Shown here in pieces: positions 1-8,778 of a stretch of 64,000 nucleotides of DNA (positions are counted from its first letter, which is position 1; each line of letters begins with the position of its first letter). This DNA comes from Anaerolineae bacterium (lineage in GTDB: Bacteria; Chloroflexota; Anaerolineae; Aggregatilineales; Aggregatilineaceae): assembly GCA_027494015.1 (NCBI GenBank), contig JAOSJP010000001.1:839061-903060 (forward strand), written 5' to 3'. The notes beneath the pieces are model-generated. The model was not told the origin of the DNA. It did no database searches and was given only the letters and a program-made list of their open reading frames with translations. The position numbers were made by a program, and so were the translations under genes.

Positions 1-1
1 C

Positions 2-1138
2 GCCCCGCTCACCGAAGAGACGAAGGCGTTCATGCGCAAGCGCGTCCCGGCGGCGGCCAGCGTGAACAACCCGGTAGACATCCTGGCCGGCCCCGGCCCG
101 ACCACCTACGCGCTGTGTCTCGACGCCCTGCTGAGCGACCCCACGGTGGATGCGGTGGTCGTCATCACCCCGCCGCAGGAGTGGTTCGCGCCGCTCAGCC
201 TGGTCGAAGTCATCGCCGAGTTCAACGGGCGGGGTAAGCCGGTGCTGGCCGTCATCATGGGATTGGCCCCGAACAGCGAGGCGACCGCCGTGCTGCACCG
301 CCGCCGCGTGCCCAATTTCGCTTTCCCGGAGCGGGTGGGCAGCACCCTGGCGGCGATGTGGCGGCGCAAGCAATGGCTCAACGCCAACAGCGAGCCGCAC
401 CCGTCGCAGCCGCCGCAGGGCTGCGACCGCCTGGCGGCGCGCGCCGCCCTGGAATCCGCGCCGGCGGGCGGGTGGCTGGCCCCGGAAGCGCTCGACGCGC
501 TGCTCGAAGCCTACGGCGTCCGCGTGCCGGGCGCGGGCCTGGCCGCCGACGCGGACGCTGCCGCGGCCCTCGCCACGCAGATCGGCTACCCGGTCGTGCT
601 CAAGCTGGCGGCGGCAGACGTGGTGCACAAGAGCGAGATCGGCGGTGTGGCCCTCAACCTGGACGGGCCGGAGGCAGTGCGCGCCGCCTTCGCCGACCTG
701 CTGGCCCGCGCCCGCGCGCACGGCGTGCCGGACGCGGCCATCGCGGGCGCGTTCGTGCAGAAGATGATCCCGCCGGGCGTGGACCTGATCGTGGGCATCG
801 TGCGCGATGCGCAGTTCGGGCCGCTGGTTATGGCCGGCGTGGGCGGGACGCAGGTCGAGCTGCTGCGCGACGTGGCCTTCGAGCTGGCCCCGCTGACGCC
901 CCAGCAGGCGGGCGAGCTGCTCGATCGCACTGGCGCAGGCAGGCTGCTGGCGGGCTTTCGCGGCGCGCCGCCCGCCGACCGCGCGGCGGTGATTGACGCC
1001 ATCGTGCGGCTGGCCCAGCTTGCCCACGATCACCCGGACGTGGCCGAAATCGAGATCAACCCGCTGATGGTCATGGAAGGCAGCGCGGGCGCGTGGGCCG
1101 TGGACGCGCGGGCGCGGGTGGAGCGCAGCCAGGCGTAG
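2..1138 (+). CDS. ADP-forming acetate/acyl-CoA synthetase, C-terminal part (5' end outside window)
   Basis: The reading frame is already open at the first bases, so the N-terminal part lies upstream of the window; 378 residues are visible. They begin inside the CoA-ligase domain (SVNNPVDILAGPG, then a Rossmann-like strand VVVITPP) and continue into an ATP-grasp domain (EALDALLEAYGVRVPG, GYPVVLKLAAADVVHKSEIG, and the C-terminal VAEIEINPLMV). This order is typical of single-chain NDP-forming acyl-CoA synthetases, which interconvert acetyl- or acyl-CoA and acid with ATP formation. The ATP-grasp motif VHKSEIGGV is intact. The esterase gene follows 35 bp downstream on the same strand. The acyl substrate cannot be told from this fragment. 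Confidence 0.85.
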   Translation, partial: APLTEETKAFMRKRVPAAASVNNPVDILAGPGPTTYALCLDALLSDPTVDAVVVITPPQEWFAPLSLVEVIAEFNGRGKPVLAVIMGLAPNSEATAVLHRRRVPNFAFPERVGSTLAAMWRRKQWLNANSEPHPSQPPQGCDRLAARAALESAPAGGWLAPEALDALLEAYGVRVPGAGLAADADAAAALATQIGYPVVLKLAAADVVHKSEIGGVALNLDGPEAVRAAFADLLARARAHGVPDAAIAGAFVQKMIPPGVDLIVGIVRDAQFGPLVMAGVGGTQVELLRDVAFELAPLTPQQAGELLDRTGAGRLLAGFRGAPPADRAAVIDAIVRLAQLAHDHPDVAEIEINPLMVMEGSAGAWAVDARARVERSQA

Positions 1139-1173
1139 TCTTGTCAGCATTGCATCAGTCAGAAGGAGACGCA

Positions 1174-1953
1174 ATGTCCCGACCCGCTACGATCACCCCA
1201 GGGCCGTTCTTCCTCGCCGGCGGGCCGGTCGGGGTGCTGCTCATGCACGGCTTCACCGGCTCCCCGCCGGAGATGCGCCGGCTCGGTGATTTCCTGTACG
1301 GCGAAGGACTGACCGTCTCCGCGCCGCTGCTGCCCGGTCACGGCACGACGACAGACGAGTGCAACAGCGTGCGCTGGCAGCAGTGGGCCGCACATGTCGA
1401 GGGCGCGCTGGACGACCTGCGGGGGCGCTGCGCCACCGTTTTCGTGGGCGGGCTTTCGATGGGCGGCGTGCTGGCCCTGCATCTGGCCGCCCAACACCCC
1501 GACCTGGCCGGGGCGCTGCTCTACGCGCCAGCGATTCAGCTTTCGAACGGTTGGGGCCGGTGGGTCGCGCCGCTGCTCAAACACGTGCGGCGCACCATGC
1601 CCAAAGGCAAAGATGACTGGGCAGACCCCGACGCCCGCGCCCTGCTGTGGAGCTACAGCGAATATCCGGTGGCAGGCGCGCACCAGCTTTTCAAGCTGAT
1701 CGCTCACGTCCGGCGCTCGCTGCCGCGCGTGACCGTCCCCCTGCTGATCGTCACCAGCCGGGGCGACCGCACCGTGCCGCCAGCCGCCGCCGACCTCATC
1801 GCGCGCGGCGTGGCGACGAAGGACATCACCCGCCTGAGCCTGGAACGGTCGGGCCATGTGGTGACGCTCGATGCGGACTGGCAGCTTGTGGCGGAGAAGT
1901 CGGCGGCGTTTATCCGCGCTCATCCATCCGTTGATTCCGAGAGCGGAAGCTGA
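1174..1953 (+). CDS. alpha/beta hydrolase, monoacylglycerol lipase/Est30-like carboxylesterase
   Basis: A 259-residue alpha/beta hydrolase. The nucleophile elbow GLSMGG is present, an acid lies in TSRGDRTVPP and the catalytic His in ERSGHVVTLD, so the triad is complete. An oxyanion-type HGFTGSP motif lies near the N terminus (MHGFTGSPPEMRRL). The length and the strand order match the Est30/YvaK carboxylesterase group, which hydrolyses short- to medium-chain esters in the cytoplasm. The ATG at 1174 is chosen because AGAAGGAG lies just upstream; a longer frame starting at 1093 would run into the end of the previous gene. The last 34 bp overlap the 3' end of the convergent membrane-protein gene. 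Confidence 0.85.
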   Translation: MSRPATITPGPFFLAGGPVGVLLMHGFTGSPPEMRRLGDFLYGEGLTVSAPLLPGHGTTTDECNSVRWQQWAAHVEGALDDLRGRCATVFVGGLSMGGVLALHLAAQHPDLAGALLYAPAIQLSNGWGRWVAPLLKHVRRTMPKGKDDWADPDARALLWSYSEYPVAGAHQLFKLIAHVRRSLPRVTVPLLIVTSRGDRTVPPAAADLIARGVATKDITRLSLERSGHVVTLDADWQLVAEKSAAFIRAHPSVDSESGS

Positions 1954-2390
1954 GCATAGGCCGAGGACTGCACGTAGGGATAGTAGCGCACGCTGGCCAG
2001 CACCAGCCCCAGGCCGATGCCCAGGTAGAGAATGGCCAGGAGGTAGCGCGGCAGCGCCGAATGGCGCAGGGCGATACCCAGCCCCATCATAAAAGCGATC
2101 AGCAGGTAAGTGGGCGGCGACTGGAAGGCCAGCGGGTGGGCGCGCTCGGCCAGGCGGCTGATGCGCCGGATGTTCTTATCGGCCACCCGCGAGAACTTGA
2201 AGCGGTAGATCAGCGCGCCACAGGCTGCGCCGATGGTCAGATGCAGCAGGGCGTGCGCCGTGTCTTCGGACGCCAGCCAGCCGTAAGCGCGGGTGCAAAG
2301 CATCGCCCCCGCCGCGCCCCACAGCAACCCCGCTGCCAGATACAGCCACCGCCGCCCGATGGTGGGCATCTTTTTCCGCAGCGCGCCCAT
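1920..2390 (-). CDS. small multi-pass membrane protein of unknown function
   Basis: A 156-residue protein with about four hydrophobic segments (for example WLYLAAGLLWGAAGAML, LLHLTIGAACGALIY, YLLIAFMMGLGIAL and YLLAILYLGIGLGLVLASV) separated by a basic loop, FKFSRVADKNIRRISRL. The start has a GGAGAG sequence 5 nt upstream. I recognise no family. It is convergent with, and overlaps by 34 bp, the esterase gene, so the two 3' ends share sequence. Nothing nearby indicates its job. Confidence 0.6.
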   Translation of the reverse strand: MGALRKKMPTIGRRWLYLAAGLLWGAAGAMLCTRAYGWLASEDTAHALLHLTIGAACGALIYRFKFSRVADKNIRRISRLAERAHPLAFQSPPTYLLIAFMMGLGIALRHSALPRYLLAILYLGIGLGLVLASVRYYPYVQSSAYAQLPLSESTDG

Positions 2391-2906
2391 GATCGCTCTC
2401 CATACCAGGGTGCGAATACCTCAACTGACCTCAACAGTATTCTAGCGCATTTTTCCTTTGGGGTCATTGACTTTCGTCAAGTGGGGGGCGCGCAGAGGGT
2501 GACAGCGATTCGCTGGTCGCAGGACAGTTGTCTCCCCTACCCCAAACCCCCTCCCCCACAAGGGGGCTTAGCGGGCGCGCACTTCTCCCTTCCCCCGTGG
2601 GGAAGGGGCCGGGATGGGGGCGTGCACGCAAGAAGACTTCCGAAGTCTGGCCTTCAGCGGGGCGCGGCTCTGCTGCGCCCTGTGTGTAGGGGAGGGTTTA
2701 GAAACCCTCCCCTACAGGCCTCTCCCTCACTCCCCCTCTCCAGCCGAGCTAGAGAGGGGGATGATCTGGCAGGCGGCGCTCCCTTCCCCTGGCTCTGCTG
2801 GGGGGGGGGGGGATGGGGGCGTGCGCCGCAAGAAGACTTCCGAAGTCTGCGGAGACTTCGGAAGTCTGAAACGCACACAACACACACTATGGGAACAGCG
2901 TTCAGG
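2391..2906. repeat. Intergenic region filled with dispersed repeats
   Basis: This 516-bp spacer between the membrane gene and sdhD contains no convincing gene. It holds one copy (inverted relative to the other two) of the composite repeat also seen near 8465-8700 and 10013-10265: CTTCCGAAGTCT palindromes (2631-2650 and 2837-2866), the GTAGGGGAGGGTTTA half-palindrome with its inverse (2686-2715), an AGAGGGGGATGATCTGGCAG stretch and a run of 13 G (2800-2812). The GC-rich stems could act as terminators for both flanking genes. Confidence 0.7.
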
Positions 2907-3221
2907 TCAGAAGGCCAGGATCGTCTGCGTGCCGTAGATGAACAGCAGCACGCCGGCGACGGCCCCGACCCAGGCCAGCGCCCGCTTGTACACGCTGAAA
3001 CGCTGTACGTCGGTGATGACCATGTACGCGCCATTCAGCGCGTGGATCAGCACGGCGACCAGGAAGGCGAGGTCTATCGCTTTCCACAGCGGGTCGTCCA
3101 GCCGCTCCAGCACGCGATCCACGTCAATGTGGCCCGGCGGGTAGTGCACCACCACCATGTGGAGCGTCAGGAAGACGAGCAGCGCCACCGCGCTCCAGCG
3201 TTGCATCAGGAAGATTCGCAT
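2907..3221 (-). CDS. sdhD: succinate dehydrogenase membrane anchor subunit (SdhD-like)
   Basis: A 104-residue protein with three hydrophobic segments. A His in the first segment (LHMVVVHYPP) and one in the second (VLIHALNGAYMV) are candidate haem b ligands. It is the last gene of an sdhABCD set transcribed on the minus strand, 12 nt after sdhC, with a GAGGAG ribosome site. With SdhC it anchors the SdhAB succinate-oxidising head to the membrane and carries quinone and haem. Sequence identity in this family is always low, so the call rests on length, topology and position. Confidence 0.8.
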   Translation of the reverse strand: MRIFLMQRWSAVALLVFLTLHMVVVHYPPGHIDVDRVLERLDDPLWKAIDLAFLVAVLIHALNGAYMVITDVQRFSVYKRALAWVGAVAGVLLFIYGTQTILAF

Positions 3222-3233
3222 GGCCGTCTCCTC

Positions 3234-3581
3234 TCAGCCTTCCAGCGCAAACAGCAGGATCGGCACCCCGCCAGCGATGACGAGGATGCCCGACACGACG
3301 ATCACCGCGTAGAACAGCCCGCGCCGGTATTCGGTCACCTGGAAGTAGTGGCCGATCAGCAGGCGGATGCCGTCCACGCCATGATAGACCACCGCCGCCA
3401 GCAGCCCGATCTCCAACAGGCGGAAGAGGGGCTTGCCCAGGAACTCCATGCGGTCGTTGAACGTCTCTGCGCCGCTGTTGATGCCGCCGATGACCCACAG
3501 ATGCATCAGCAGGTAGATCACCAGGGCCACCCCCGTCAGGCGGCGCAGGACGAAGGCAATGAAGCCAGTGCTGCGATACAT
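3234..3581 (-). CDS. sdhC: succinate dehydrogenase cytochrome b subunit (SdhC-like)
   Basis: A 115-residue integral membrane protein with three helices. It has the SdhC-type N-terminal signature YRSTGFIAFVLRRLTGV and candidate haem-ligand histidines in LMHLWVIGG and VVYHGVDGIRLL. The ATG at 3581 lies 9 nt after AGGAGG; a GTG at 3587 in the same frame would lie only 3 nt from that site and is less likely. It follows sdhB by 2 nt, so the genes are translationally coupled. Role: membrane anchor and quinone site of complex II. Confidence 0.85.
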   Translation of the reverse strand: MYRSTGFIAFVLRRLTGVALVIYLLMHLWVIGGINSGAETFNDRMEFLGKPLFRLLEIGLLAAVVYHGVDGIRLLIGHYFQVTEYRRGLFYAVIVVSGILVIAGGVPILLFALEG

Positions 3582-3583
3582 GC

Positions 3584-4399
3584 TCACTCACCTCCTGAGA
3601 GCGCCGGGGCCTCGCCCACGACCTCGATGGGCTGGTCGAGCCGGCGCTGACGCTCGGCGCGCGCAGCCTCAAACGCCCCGCGCTTGATGGCCAGCTTGCG
3701 CAGCGTCTCGATGGCCTCGGTCGGGTTCAGGTTCTTGGGGCAGGCGTCTATGCAGTTGAAGATGGTGTGGCAGCGATACACCCCGTCGCCGCGATCCAGG
3801 TCGGCCAGGCGCTCGGCGGGCGCGCTGTCGCGCGGGTCGAGCACGCGCAGGAACGCCTTGAGCAGCGCGTGCGGCCCGATGTACTGCTTGGTCAGGGCGA
3901 CGACCTGGCACGACGAGTAGCACGCGCCGCACATGATGCAGTGCTCGGCGTCGCGCAGCGCGGCGACCTCCTCCGCGCTCATGCGGAACTCCTTTTCGGG
4001 GATGTTCTCCGGCGGGATCAGCCAGGGCTTGATGCGCTGGTATTGCTCCCAGAAGCTGCTGCGATCCACGACCAGGTCTTTGATGATCGGCAGGTAGGCC
4101 AGCGGGCGCAGGGTGAGCACTCCATTGCGATCCAGGTGCTCGCGCAGCGGCGCGTCGCAGACGAGCATGTGCCGGCCGTTGACGTTCATCGCGCAGCTTC
4201 CGCAGATGGCATGGCGGCACGAGCGCCGAAAGGTCAGGCTGCCGTCCTGCTCCTCTTTGATCTCGTGCAGGGCGTCGAGGATGGTCTTGCCCGGCGGGGC
4301 CTTGACCTGGAACGCCTGCAGATACGGTTTTTTATCAACATCCGGGTTGAAGCGCTGGATGCGAATGGTTACGGTGGGGACAGAGCCGTTTGTCGTCAT
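3584..4399 (-). CDS. sdhB: succinate dehydrogenase iron-sulfur subunit
   Basis: A 271-residue iron-sulfur subunit that passes electrons from the SdhA flavin to quinone. All three cluster motifs are visible: the [2Fe-2S] ferredoxin motif SCRHAICGSCAMNVNG with a later C in MLVC, the [4Fe-4S] motif CIMCGACYSSC, and the second cysteine set CHTIFNCIDACPKNLNP. The ATG at 4399 is preferred because GGAGG lies 8 nt upstream; a TTG two codons earlier would be too close to it. The gap to sdhA (4400-4548) holds TGATCAG-type repeats. Confidence 0.95.
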   Translation of the reverse strand: MTTNGSVPTVTIRIQRFNPDVDKKPYLQAFQVKAPPGKTILDALHEIKEEQDGSLTFRRSCRHAICGSCAMNVNGRHMLVCDAPLREHLDRNGVLTLRPLAYLPIIKDLVVDRSSFWEQYQRIKPWLIPPENIPEKEFRMSAEEVAALRDAEHCIMCGACYSSCQVVALTKQYIGPHALLKAFLRVLDPRDSAPAERLADLDRGDGVYRCHTIFNCIDACPKNLNPTEAIETLRKLAIKRGAFEAARAERQRRLDQPIEVVGEAPALSGGE

Positions 4400-4405
4400 A
4401 CACAA

Positions 4406-4548
4406 TGCCTCCGCTAAAAGTTTTCAGTGATCGGTGATCAGTGGTCAGTTTTCTTCCGGTCTGCCTGTGCACTCTTCGACCCGCCGCCAGGTGTCCGACG
4501 ACTGCTGGCCGCAGACTGATGACCGAAAACTGATAACTGACAACTCTC
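4406..4548. repeat. TGATCAG/TTTTCAGT-type array between sdhA and sdhB
   Basis: This spacer inside the sdh operon is made largely of GTGATCGGTGATCAGTGGTC and CTGATGACCGAAAACTGATA-type units. The same units occur at 8131-8190, 9946-10012, 24663-24770, 34011-34165 and 35600-35640. It begins just after the sdhA stop codon on the minus strand. It contains stops in several frames and no gene. Confidence 0.7.
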
Positions 4549-6351
4549 TCAATACTTCCGCTCCTGCGGCGGGTACTTCTCCCAGTCAATGGTCACGCCC
4601 TTGTAGCTCAGCGCGGGGCCGTCGGGCGTCTTGTGGGCCAGGGTATGCTTGAGCCAGTTCTCGTCGTCGCGCCTGGGGTAGTCGGTGCGGGCGTGCGCGC
4701 CCCGGCTCTCGGTGCGCTCCAGCGCGCTGACGGCGATCACCTCGCTGAAGATGAGCAGATTCTCCGTCTCGATGGCCCCCAGCACATCGGTGTTGAAGCG
4801 CCGGGAACGATCCATGACGCGCGCCCGCTCGAAGCGCTCTTGCAGGGCGCGGATGTCGGCCAGGGCGGTCTTCAGCCGCGCTTCGTCGCGGAAGATGCCG
4901 GCGTTGACGCTCATCGTCTCCTTGAGCGCGCGGGCGAGCGCCGCCCAGGACTCGCCCTTGCCATCCGGCGCATCGCTCATCAGGTGGGCGATGCGCCGCT
5001 GGGCGGGGGCTGCCGGGTCGCCCTCGACCGGCTGGAGCGCCGCGCCGCCTTTGATGAACTCGGCGATGGCGTAGCCCGCCCGCCGCCCGAAGACGGACGC
5101 ATCGAGCAGGCTGTTGGTGCCCAGGCGGTTGGCCCCGTGCACGCTGATGCAGGCGCATTCTCCGGCGGCGTACAGGCCGGTGATGGGCGTCCCTTCGGCA
5201 TCGGCGATCACCTGGCCGTCCGCGTCGGCGGGGATGCCACCCATGCTGTAGTGGGCGGTCGGCTGGATGGGGCACAGGCCGTCTATGATGTCCACGCCGA
5301 CGAACTTGAGGGCGATGTCGCGCACCTGGGGCAGCCGCTCCATGATCTTGTCGCGGCCCAGGTGACGCAGGTCCAGGTAGATGCCCTGGCCGTCCTCCTC
5401 GACGCCGCGCCCCTCGTCAATCTCGCGCTGCTCGGAGCGGCTCACCAGGTCGCGCGGGGCCAGCTCCATCTTGTCCGCTGCGTACTTCTCCATGAAACGC
5501 TCGCCGGCGTTGTTGAGCAGGTAGCCGCCCTCGCCGCGACAGGCTTCGCTCATCAGGATGCCGTGCCGGTACAGCCCGGTGGGGTGGTACTGCACGAATT
5601 CCATGTCCATTAGCGGGATGCCGGCGTTGTAGGCGATGGCCACGCCGTCGCCCGTGTTGGCGGTGGCGTTGGAGGTGATCTTCCAGGCGCGCCCGTAGCC
5701 GCCCGTGCCGAACATGACCGCTTTGGCGCGCAGGGTGACGATCTCGCCCGTCTGGATGTTCATGGCGACCACGCCCTTGCAGACGCGGTCCTCCACGATC
5801 AGGTCGAGGGCGAACCACTCGCTGTAGAACTTGACGCCGTGCTTGAGCGCCTGCTCGTGGATGGTGTGCAGCAGGACGTGTCCCGTCCAGTCGGCGGCGT
5901 AGTTGGCGCGAGGCGTGCTGTGCCCGCCGAAGCGCCGCTGAGCGATGCGCCCGTCGGGCGTGCGGCTGAAGACACAGCCCATGTGCTCGTAGGCATAAAC
6001 GATGTCAATGGCGTCCTTGACCATGATCTCGATAGCGTCCTGGTCGCCCAGCCAGTCCGACCCCTTGATGGTGTCGAACATGTGCAGCTCCCAGCTATCA
6101 ATCGGCTCGGCGTCGGGGGGAATCTGCTCCAGCGGGCCGCGCGGGCCGGTGCCCGCCACCGGGCGGACGTTGTTGAGCGCGGCGGCGATGCCGCCCTGGG
6201 CCGCTCCGCTGTGCGAGCGCAGCGGGTGCAGCTTGGACAGCACGCCGACATCGCGCACGCCCGCTTCCATCGCGGCCATGGCCGCCCAGGTGCCGGCCAG
6301 CCCCGCCCCGACGACGATCACATCGTGCGTGATGGCGTCTGATGGTGCCAT
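4549..6351 (-). CDS. sdhA: succinate dehydrogenase flavoprotein subunit
   Basis: A 600-residue flavoprotein that oxidises succinate to fumarate. The FAD-binding GxGxxG motif is [12 protein letters not shown] near the N terminus, and [10 protein letters not shown] carries the His expected to bind FAD covalently. The active-site region [21 protein letters not shown] and the C-terminal [10 protein letters not shown] are typical. The ATG at 6351 has AGAGGA 7 nt upstream; the frame stays open for a further 89 codons, but those residues are unlike the family. First gene of sdhABCD. A menaquinone- or ubiquinone-linked direction cannot be decided from this sequence. Confidence 0.95.
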   Translation of the reverse strand: MAPSDAITHDVIVVGAGLAGTWAAMAAMEAGVRDVGVLSKLHPLRSHSGAAQGGIAAALNNVRPVAGTGPRGPLEQIPPDAEPIDSWELHMFDTIKGSDWLGDQDAIEIMVKDAIDIVYAYEHMGCVFSRTPDGRIAQRRFGGHSTPRANYAADWTGHVLLHTIHEQALKHGVKFYSEWFALDLIVEDRVCKGVVAMNIQTGEIVTLRAKAVMFGTGGYGRAWKITSNATANTGDGVAIAYNAGIPLMDMEFVQYHPTGLYRHGILMSEACRGEGGYLLNNAGERFMEKYAADKMELAPRDLVSRSEQREIDEGRGVEEDGQGIYLDLRHLGRDKIMERLPQVRDIALKFVGVDIIDGLCPIQPTAHYSMGGIPADADGQVIADAEGTPITGLYAAGECACISVHGANRLGTNSLLDASVFGRRAGYAIAEFIKGGAALQPVEGDPAAPAQRRIAHLMSDAPDGKGESWAALARALKETMSVNAGIFRDEARLKTALADIRALQERFERARVMDRSRRFNTDVLGAIETENLLIFSEVIAVSALERTESRGAHARTDYPRRDDENWLKHTLAHKTPDGPALSYKGVTIDWEKYPPQERKY

Positions 6352-6974
6352 AAGCGAATCCTCTGAAAACTCCTTTTGTCTAATGCTCTCTTGTATGCCA
6401 GCAGCCCCGGCGCGCCCGCCAACCGGCTGGTTGGTGGCCCGCCAGCGCCCGAAATGGTGTATGATAAATCGCGGTCTGGGCACCTCCTTCTGCATTCGCA
6501 GCCTGAAGCTGGCACGTTCGTTTCTCAGTGTAGCACTGCTGCCCGCCGCGCCGATAGTTACAATGCTCCTGATGGTGCTACTCATTTGAACACGCCTGGC
6601 CGCAGAACGACCCCGCAACAGACTTCCGAAGTTTGCGCAAACTTCGGAAGTCCGGCGTTCGAGCGCTCTGACGCCGCTCGCGCGCGCGCCCGTTCTTTTT
6701 GGGTGTGAGCAAAACTTGCCAGGTAGGGGCGCTGCTCTGCTGTGCCCTGCTTTACCTCACCCCCGCTCGGCGCTGGCGCGCCTCGCCGCCCCCTCTCCGT
6801 CAACGGAGAGGGGGCAAGCCGAGCGGGGCGAGGCTGGGGGTGAGGTCAATATCCCCGCGTCCAGCGAGTCGCTGACGACCTCTGCGCGCGCCCGCTCTTT
6901 TTGCCCGCATCGCCAAGCGGAGTAAGATCAGGCGCAGTGTCCGTTGCGCCGCGCCATCGAAGGGGGATCGCACC
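6352..6974. repeat. Divergent intergenic region with inverted repeats
   Basis: This 623-bp spacer lies between the divergent sdhA and the GNAT-like gene. It contains a CTTCCGAAGTTTGCG palindrome (6621-6650), and a long inverted repeat at 6752-6845 that opens with TACCTCACCCCCGCTCGGCG and closes with the complementary GCCGAGCGGGG...GGGGTGAGGT around a CCCCCTCTCCG/CGGAGAGGGGG stem. No conserved gene is visible. The sdh promoter should lie here, but I could not fix one with confidence. Confidence 0.65.
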
Positions 6975-8130
6975 ATGCCCGCTGCGCTGTCTGTGCGCCG
7001 GGTTGAGAGCAAGGCCGACCTGCGCACGTTCATCACCTTTCCCTGGACAGTCTACAAAGGCGATCCCTACTGGGTGCCGCCCCTGCTTTCCATGCAAAAG
7101 CACCGCCTCGACTACGCCCACGCCGCCGCCTGGGAGTACATGGAGGGCGACAGCTTCATCGCCTGGCGCGGCGAGCAGCCGGTGGGCACGATCACCGCGT
7201 TCGTCAACCATCGCCATGACGAGTATTGGAACGAGCGCATGGGCTTCTTCGGCATGTTCGAGAGTGCTCGACGACCAGCAAGCGGCCAATGCGCTGCTGG
7301 AGACGGCGGCGGAGTATGTGGCGACGCAGGGAGCGACCGCCCTGCGCGGCCCGGCCAGCTTCTCCACCAACGCCGAGTGCGGCCTGCTGATTGACGGCTT
7401 CGACGACCCACCGGTGCTGCTCTATCCGTACAATCCGCCCTACTACCAGCGCCTGATCGAGAACGCGCCCGGCTTCGCCCAGGTGATGGATCAGTTCAGC
7501 TATCACATCACGCTGGAAGGGGCCAGCCAGGCACCCAAGCTGCAGAAGCTCTTCCGCATCACCGACCAGAACAGCGCGCGGCGCGGCATCATCGTGCGCA
7601 CAGCGGACCCCACTCATCTGGCCGAGGAATTCACGCTGCTCAAGGACATCTACAACCGGGCGTGGGAGAGAAACTGGGGCTTCGTGCCCTTCTCGCCGCG
7701 CGAGCTGGACGAGATGGTGGCCGAGATCGGCAAGTTCTTCGACCCAGAAATGGCCTTCTTCGCCGAAGTTGACGGCAAGCCGGTCGCCTTCCTGCTTGGT
7801 CTGCCGGACATGAACCAGGCCCTGCACCGCGCCTATCCCCGCCCTGGCAAGCCAGAACTGATCACGCTGCTCCAACTGCTGTGGCACTGGAAGGTGCGTT
7901 CCAGGATCACCCGCGTGCGCATCATGCTGATGGGCGTGCAGGAGGGATACCGGGGCATCGGCGTGGAGGCGGCCATGTTCATCAGGGCGCATCAGGCGGG
8001 CGTGGCGCTGGGCTGGCATGACGCCGACGGCGGCTGGGTGCTGGAGACGAACACAGCCATGAGCCGCCTGGTGGAGGCGCTCAACGGGCGCACCTACAAA
8101 ACATGGCGCTGGTACGAGCGCGCGCTGTGA
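6975..8130 (+). pseudogene. GNAT-like protein (paralog 1) with a one-base frameshift
   Basis: The frame starting at ATG 6975 encodes VRRVESKADLRTFITFPW and matches the intact paralog at 8779-9945 up to FFGMFE. One extra base near 7262-7263 then shifts the frame, and the match resumes as LDDQQAANALLETAAEYVAT through to the common C-terminal KTWRWYERAL. Removing one A restores FEVLDDQQAAN. The C-terminal half also lacks about four residues relative to the paralog (near 7980-8015). The proteins belong to a group of about 390-residue acetyltransferase-like proteins of unknown substrate. The indel may be a real lesion or an assembly error. The stop codon is the first TGA of a downstream TGATTGGTTGTTGG array. 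Confidence 0.75.
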
Positions 8131-8190
8131 TTGGTTGTTGGTGATTGGTTGTTGGTGATTGGTTGTTGGTGATTGGTTGTTGGTGATCGG
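8128..8190. repeat. Tandem TGATTGGTTGTTGG repeat
   Basis: About four copies of the 14-bp unit TGATTGGTTGTTGG follow one another. The first T of the array is the T of the TGA stop codon of the preceding gene. A diverged version follows the paralog at 9943. Because the unit is a multiple of seven bases, the successive TGA triplets move through all three reading frames. Confidence 0.8.
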
Positions 8191-8206
8191 TAGGGGCGCT
8201 GCTCTG

Positions 8207-8464
8207 TGTCAGCCGCTGTAGGGTTATGCTACGGAATCCGGCCATAGGGTTTTACCACCTGCCGGCGACGACAGCCGGAACTGGCCATCAACCCTGTCTC
8301 GGAGCGTGACCCTGCGGGCGCTCATGCTCGCGTCAGACTCAGTAGGCAGCGCCGCAGACGACTGAAGCTGGCTTGTGAGGCACCCGCTGGACGGTTCCTG
8401 TCCCGTGTTGGGTTGGTATAACCCTGCGGCGTCTCTTGTTGGTGTAACCCTACAGCGGGTGACA
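8207..8464. mobile_element. 258-bp non-autonomous element with Tn7/Mu-like ends
   Basis: The termini are 20-bp inverted repeats, TGTCASCCGCTGTAGGGTTA, with one mismatch (8207-8226 and 8445-8464), flanked by a direct CTCTG at 8202-8206 and 8465-8469. Each end holds two copies of a 20-bp motif (consensus CGCTGTAGGGTTATACCAAC): 8214-8233 and 8240-8259 on the left, and inverted copies at 8412-8431 and 8438-8457 on the right, with exactly 26 bp between starts at both ends. The interior has no gene. It sits inside a composite repeat whose relative at 10013-10265 lacks it. TGT/ACA termini, a 5-bp duplication and multiple transposase-type sites are known for Tn7/Mu-type elements; mobilisation in trans is an inference. 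Confidence 0.8.
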
Positions 8465-8700
8465 CTCTGTTGCGCCCCGCTGAAGACCAGACTTCCGAAG
8501 TCTTCCTGCGGCGCACGCCTCCATCCCCGGCCCTTTCCCCAGCAGAGCCAGGGGAACGGGAGAGCCGCCTGCCAGATCATCCCCCTCTCTAGCTCGGCTG
8601 GAGAGGGGGAGTCGAGGGGGAGAGGCCTGTAGGGGAGGGTTTCTAAACCCTCCCCTACACACAGGGCGCAGCAGAGCCGCGCCCAGAGAAGACGGAACAT
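8465..8700. repeat. Composite dispersed repeat, copy B
   Basis: This stretch matches 10028-10265 closely and the inverse of part of 2600-2866. In order it holds CGCTGAAGACCAGACTTCCG, GTCTTCCTGCGGCGCACGCC, CCAGGGGAACGGGAGAGCCG, CCAGATCATCCCCCTCTCTA, the palindrome 8629-8658 (GTAGGGGAGGGTTTC and its inverse), and CACACAGGGCGCAGCAGAGC. There is no gene. It lies just upstream of the second GNAT-like gene and is split from its left part (8191-8206) by the 258-bp element. Confidence 0.75.
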
Positions 8701-8778
8701 CACGCTCACCGCGCCGCTTTTGCTGATAGCTGACTGCTGATGGCTGAGCGCTGGCCGCTGTGCTCAAGGAGTTATGCC

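Noticed and set aside
2061..3650. 529-codon plus-strand frame across sdhC/sdhD and repeats
   Set aside because: It runs antisense to sdhCD and through repeats, and its product is His/Gln-rich without any recognised domain.
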